Shown piece after piece: positions 61,884 to 64,000 of a DNA stretch of 64,000 nucleotides. The notes under the pieces were generated by a model. That model worked only from the letters and a program-made list of their open reading frames with translations. It was not told the origin of the DNA and made no database searches. The stretch comes from Galerina marginata (Eukaryota; Basidiomycota; Agaricomycetes; Agaricales; Galerinaceae), in NCBI GenBank assembly GCA_023014335.1, contig JAECYW010000004.1, forward strand, positions 3,844,001 to 3,908,000, read 5' to 3'. How positions within the stretch are numbered: the stretch's first letter is position 1; each line of letters begins with the position of its first letter. The position numbers and the translations under genes were made by a program.

Positions 61884-64000
61884 ATGACGGAAATTCATGA
61901 CCAATTCGATACCATACTTATCTTGGATTTTGGGTCTCAAGTGAGTTATCTTCGTAGTATTGACCGACAAGACGTAATGAGGAAATGTTCAGTACAGTCA
62001 CTTGATCACTCGAAGATGCAGAGAGCACAACGTATACGCGGAATTGATGCCCTGTACAACCAAGCTCAAAGATGTCAATTTTACACCGAAAGGTCGATTT
62101 TGGTGTAGGAGAAGTTGTTCTTTTGGCTGATCGTTCAATCTAGGAGTTATCTTATCCGGTTCACCATACTCGGTCTATGACAAAGACTCTCCACACGTAG
62201 ACTCTGCAGTTTTCGATCTGGGGGTTCCGATCTTAGGTATTTGCTACGGTTTGCAGGTTCGAAAGCGTTCTGCGGCAAAAAAAAACCTTATTTATTCTAA
62301 AGCCCACACAGGAAATTGCCTGGAATCTCGGAGGAGAAGTATCGAAGTGCGATCACAGAGAATATGGCCCCGCAGATATCGTCATAAACAAATTCGGAAA
62401 TGGTTCCGTCGATGCTTTGTTCCAAGGTTTAGGTGATGAGATGAGGGTAAGTCAGCGAAATCCGTTAACCTTCCGAAGAAAAATTAACGATCGAGTTGCA
62501 GGTTTGGATGTCCCACGGGGATCAACTTTCAAAGCCACCCCCGGATTTCCATGTTATCGGCCATACGAACACCGCTCCATTTGCGGCTTTGGCTCACGAT
62601 TCGAAGCCTTTCTACGGCATTCAATTCCATCCAGAAGTTACGCACTCGCCCAATGGTAAAGCCGTCATTGGAAAGTTTATTCTGGATATTTGTGGCTGTC
62701 GAAAACACTGGACTATGGTAAAACTCAAGTTCCTTGGCGGTTTCATGTCTAATATTTGACATTTCAGGAAGAATTCATCGGAAAAGAGATTACACGCATT
62801 CGCGAAATTTGCGGGCCAAAAGGACGCGTTATAGGTGCCGTTAGCGGGGGTGTTGACAGCACTGTTGCGGCTAAACTGATGCACGAAGCCATCGGAGACC
62901 GGTATGTGCTCGGAACTCGCTTTATGGGCGCCTTCTCATACAGACTACCTTTTAGATTCCACGCTATCATGGTTGACAACGGTGTCTTGCGGTTGAATGA
63001 GGCTCAGCAAGTCAATGTAATGCTGAATAAGGACCTTGGCGTCAACTTGACCGTGGTAGACGCCTCTGACCTCTTTTTATCACGTCTGGAAGGCGTTGAA
63101 GACCCAGAGAAAAAGCGTAAGATCATTGGAAACACTTTTATTAATGTTTTCGAGGAAGAGGCTGCCAAAATCGAGGCAGCGGCGGAAGTTGAGGAAAAAG
63201 CAGGCGCCGAAGCTAAAGGTCGAGTAGAATGGCTCCTCCAAGGCACACTCTACCCGGATGTAATCGAAAGTATCAGTTTCAAGGGACCAAGTGCGACAAT
63301 CAAGACGCATCATAACGTTGGCGGCCTTCTCAAGGACATGAAGTTAAAGCTTATTGAACCCCTAAGAGAGCTCTTCAAAGGTACGCTTATTCCCAATTTC
63401 GCTGATGACCTGATTAGGCTCTGACATTTCCCAGACGAGGTTCGCGCACTAGGGCGCTTACTGTCAATTCCGGCACAGCTCGTTGGACGGCACCCTTTCC
63501 CAGGTCCAGGTCTCGCAATACGTATACTGGGTCCTGTCAACCGCGAACAAGTCAGAATCCTTCAGTTAGCCGACAACATTTACATCGAAGAAATCCGAAA
63601 AGCTGGTTTGTACGACCAGATCGCGCAGGCTTTTGCTGTGCTCCTGCCTGTGAAGGCCGTGGGTGTCATGGGTGACCAAAGGACTTACGAACAGGTGCGG
63701 ATAACTCCTTGGGCTATGGGTTAAATCCAGCATTTCCGTTGTGCTATTTCCTTTCAATTACTAATTCCTGGGACAACGACAGGTCATTGCGCTGCGTGCT
63801 GTGCAATCAGAGGACTTCATGACGGCAGACTGGTATGTCCCAAAATTATGCATCCTCGGCGAGGATGTCGTAGCGCTCACGTTGACTACTTTGTAAAATT
63901 AGGTTCGCTTTCCCTCCCGAAGTTTTGCGACGAATTTCTTCCCGTATTACGAACGAGGTGGCCGGTATCAATCGTGTCACCTATGACATCTCATCCAAAC
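61884..64000 (+). CDS. GUA1: GMP synthase (glutamine-hydrolysing), 3' end beyond window
   Basis: Catalyses XMP + ATP + glutamine to GMP, the last step of de novo guanine nucleotide synthesis, in the cytosol. Ten exons: 61884-61940, 61993-62092, 62144-62256, 62312-62446, 62502-62717, 62768-62901, 62956-63380, 63435-63694, 63783-63832, 63903 to the edge; 529 residues are visible. The N-terminal class I glutamine amidotransferase starts [10 protein letters not shown], has the nucleophile cysteine in GICYGLQ, and the catalytic His-Glu pair in FHPEVTHS. The ATP-pyrophosphatase domain has the P-loop [12 protein letters not shown] and the [13 protein letters not shown] segment. The C-terminal dimerisation domain includes [14 protein letters not shown] and ends at [10 protein letters not shown], so only about ten residues are missing. 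The frame is intact throughout. The start at 61884 gives the normal eukaryotic N-terminus. Confidence 0.96.

Noticed and set aside
1..64000. CRISPR array, bacterial operon or prophage
   Set aside because: The sequence is intron-rich eukaryotic nuclear DNA; no regularly spaced short repeats with unique spacers are present.
1..64000. Secondary-metabolite gene cluster
   Set aside because: No PKS, NRPS, terpene cyclase or cytochrome P450 was recognised; the regulators here are not next to biosynthetic enzymes.

Overview
The window looks like nuclear DNA from a mushroom-forming fungus (Basidiomycota, Agaricomycetes). Most genes are cut by 45-75 base GT-AG introns, several exons are only 6-27 bases long, and families typical of Agaricomycetes are present: a DUF6535 protein, a single-pass membrane receptor-like protein, a CE4 chitin deacetylase pair, and low-complexity Q/H/S-rich transcription factors. 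The species cannot be named from the sequence. All gene models below were spliced by hand from the sequence, so exon ends are predictions.

Layout: (1) 1-1,199, minus: 5' part of a secreted CE4 polysaccharide (chitin) deacetylase, cut by the window edge. (2) 3,384-7,754, minus: a 16-exon Zn2Cys6 regulator with a fungal transcription-factor core. (3) 8,886-10,078: three and a bit tandem copies of a 360-400 bp non-coding unit. (4) 11,969-13,312, plus: receptor-like membrane protein; 13,580-16,137, minus: DUF6535 membrane protein, convergent with it. (5) 21,469-24,646, plus: Sfp1-like zinc-finger regulator. (6) About 25-37.5 kb: gene-poor, with decayed repeats and a Helitron-like terminus. (7) 37,591-43,620, plus: a protein of about 1,886 residues with an AreA/GATA-like N-terminal domain and a DUF3295-like C-terminus. 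(8) 44,564-45,927, minus: a complete second CE4 deacetylase with the same exon pattern as the first. (9) 48,504-49,816, plus: an AIG1-like GTPase. (10) 51,120-52,938, minus: aldose 1-epimerase. (11) 56,058-57,890, minus: a three-repeat Myb protein. (12) 61,884 to the right edge, plus: GMP synthase, missing only its last residues.

The genes do not form an obvious pathway cluster. There are four transcription regulators (Zn2Cys6, Sfp1-like, AreA-like, Myb), two wall-modifying deacetylases, two housekeeping enzymes and three membrane or GTPase proteins of unknown role. I found no convincing new multi-gene system. The most interesting signals are at gene-structure level: a frame-preserving 6-base exon carrying a zinc-binding cysteine, a GC-AG intron inside a zinc finger, a conserved 12-base exon in the CE4 pair, and repeated reading-frame breaks, most of them at homopolymers, in two transcription-factor genes. 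The breaks point to uncorrected sequence errors.
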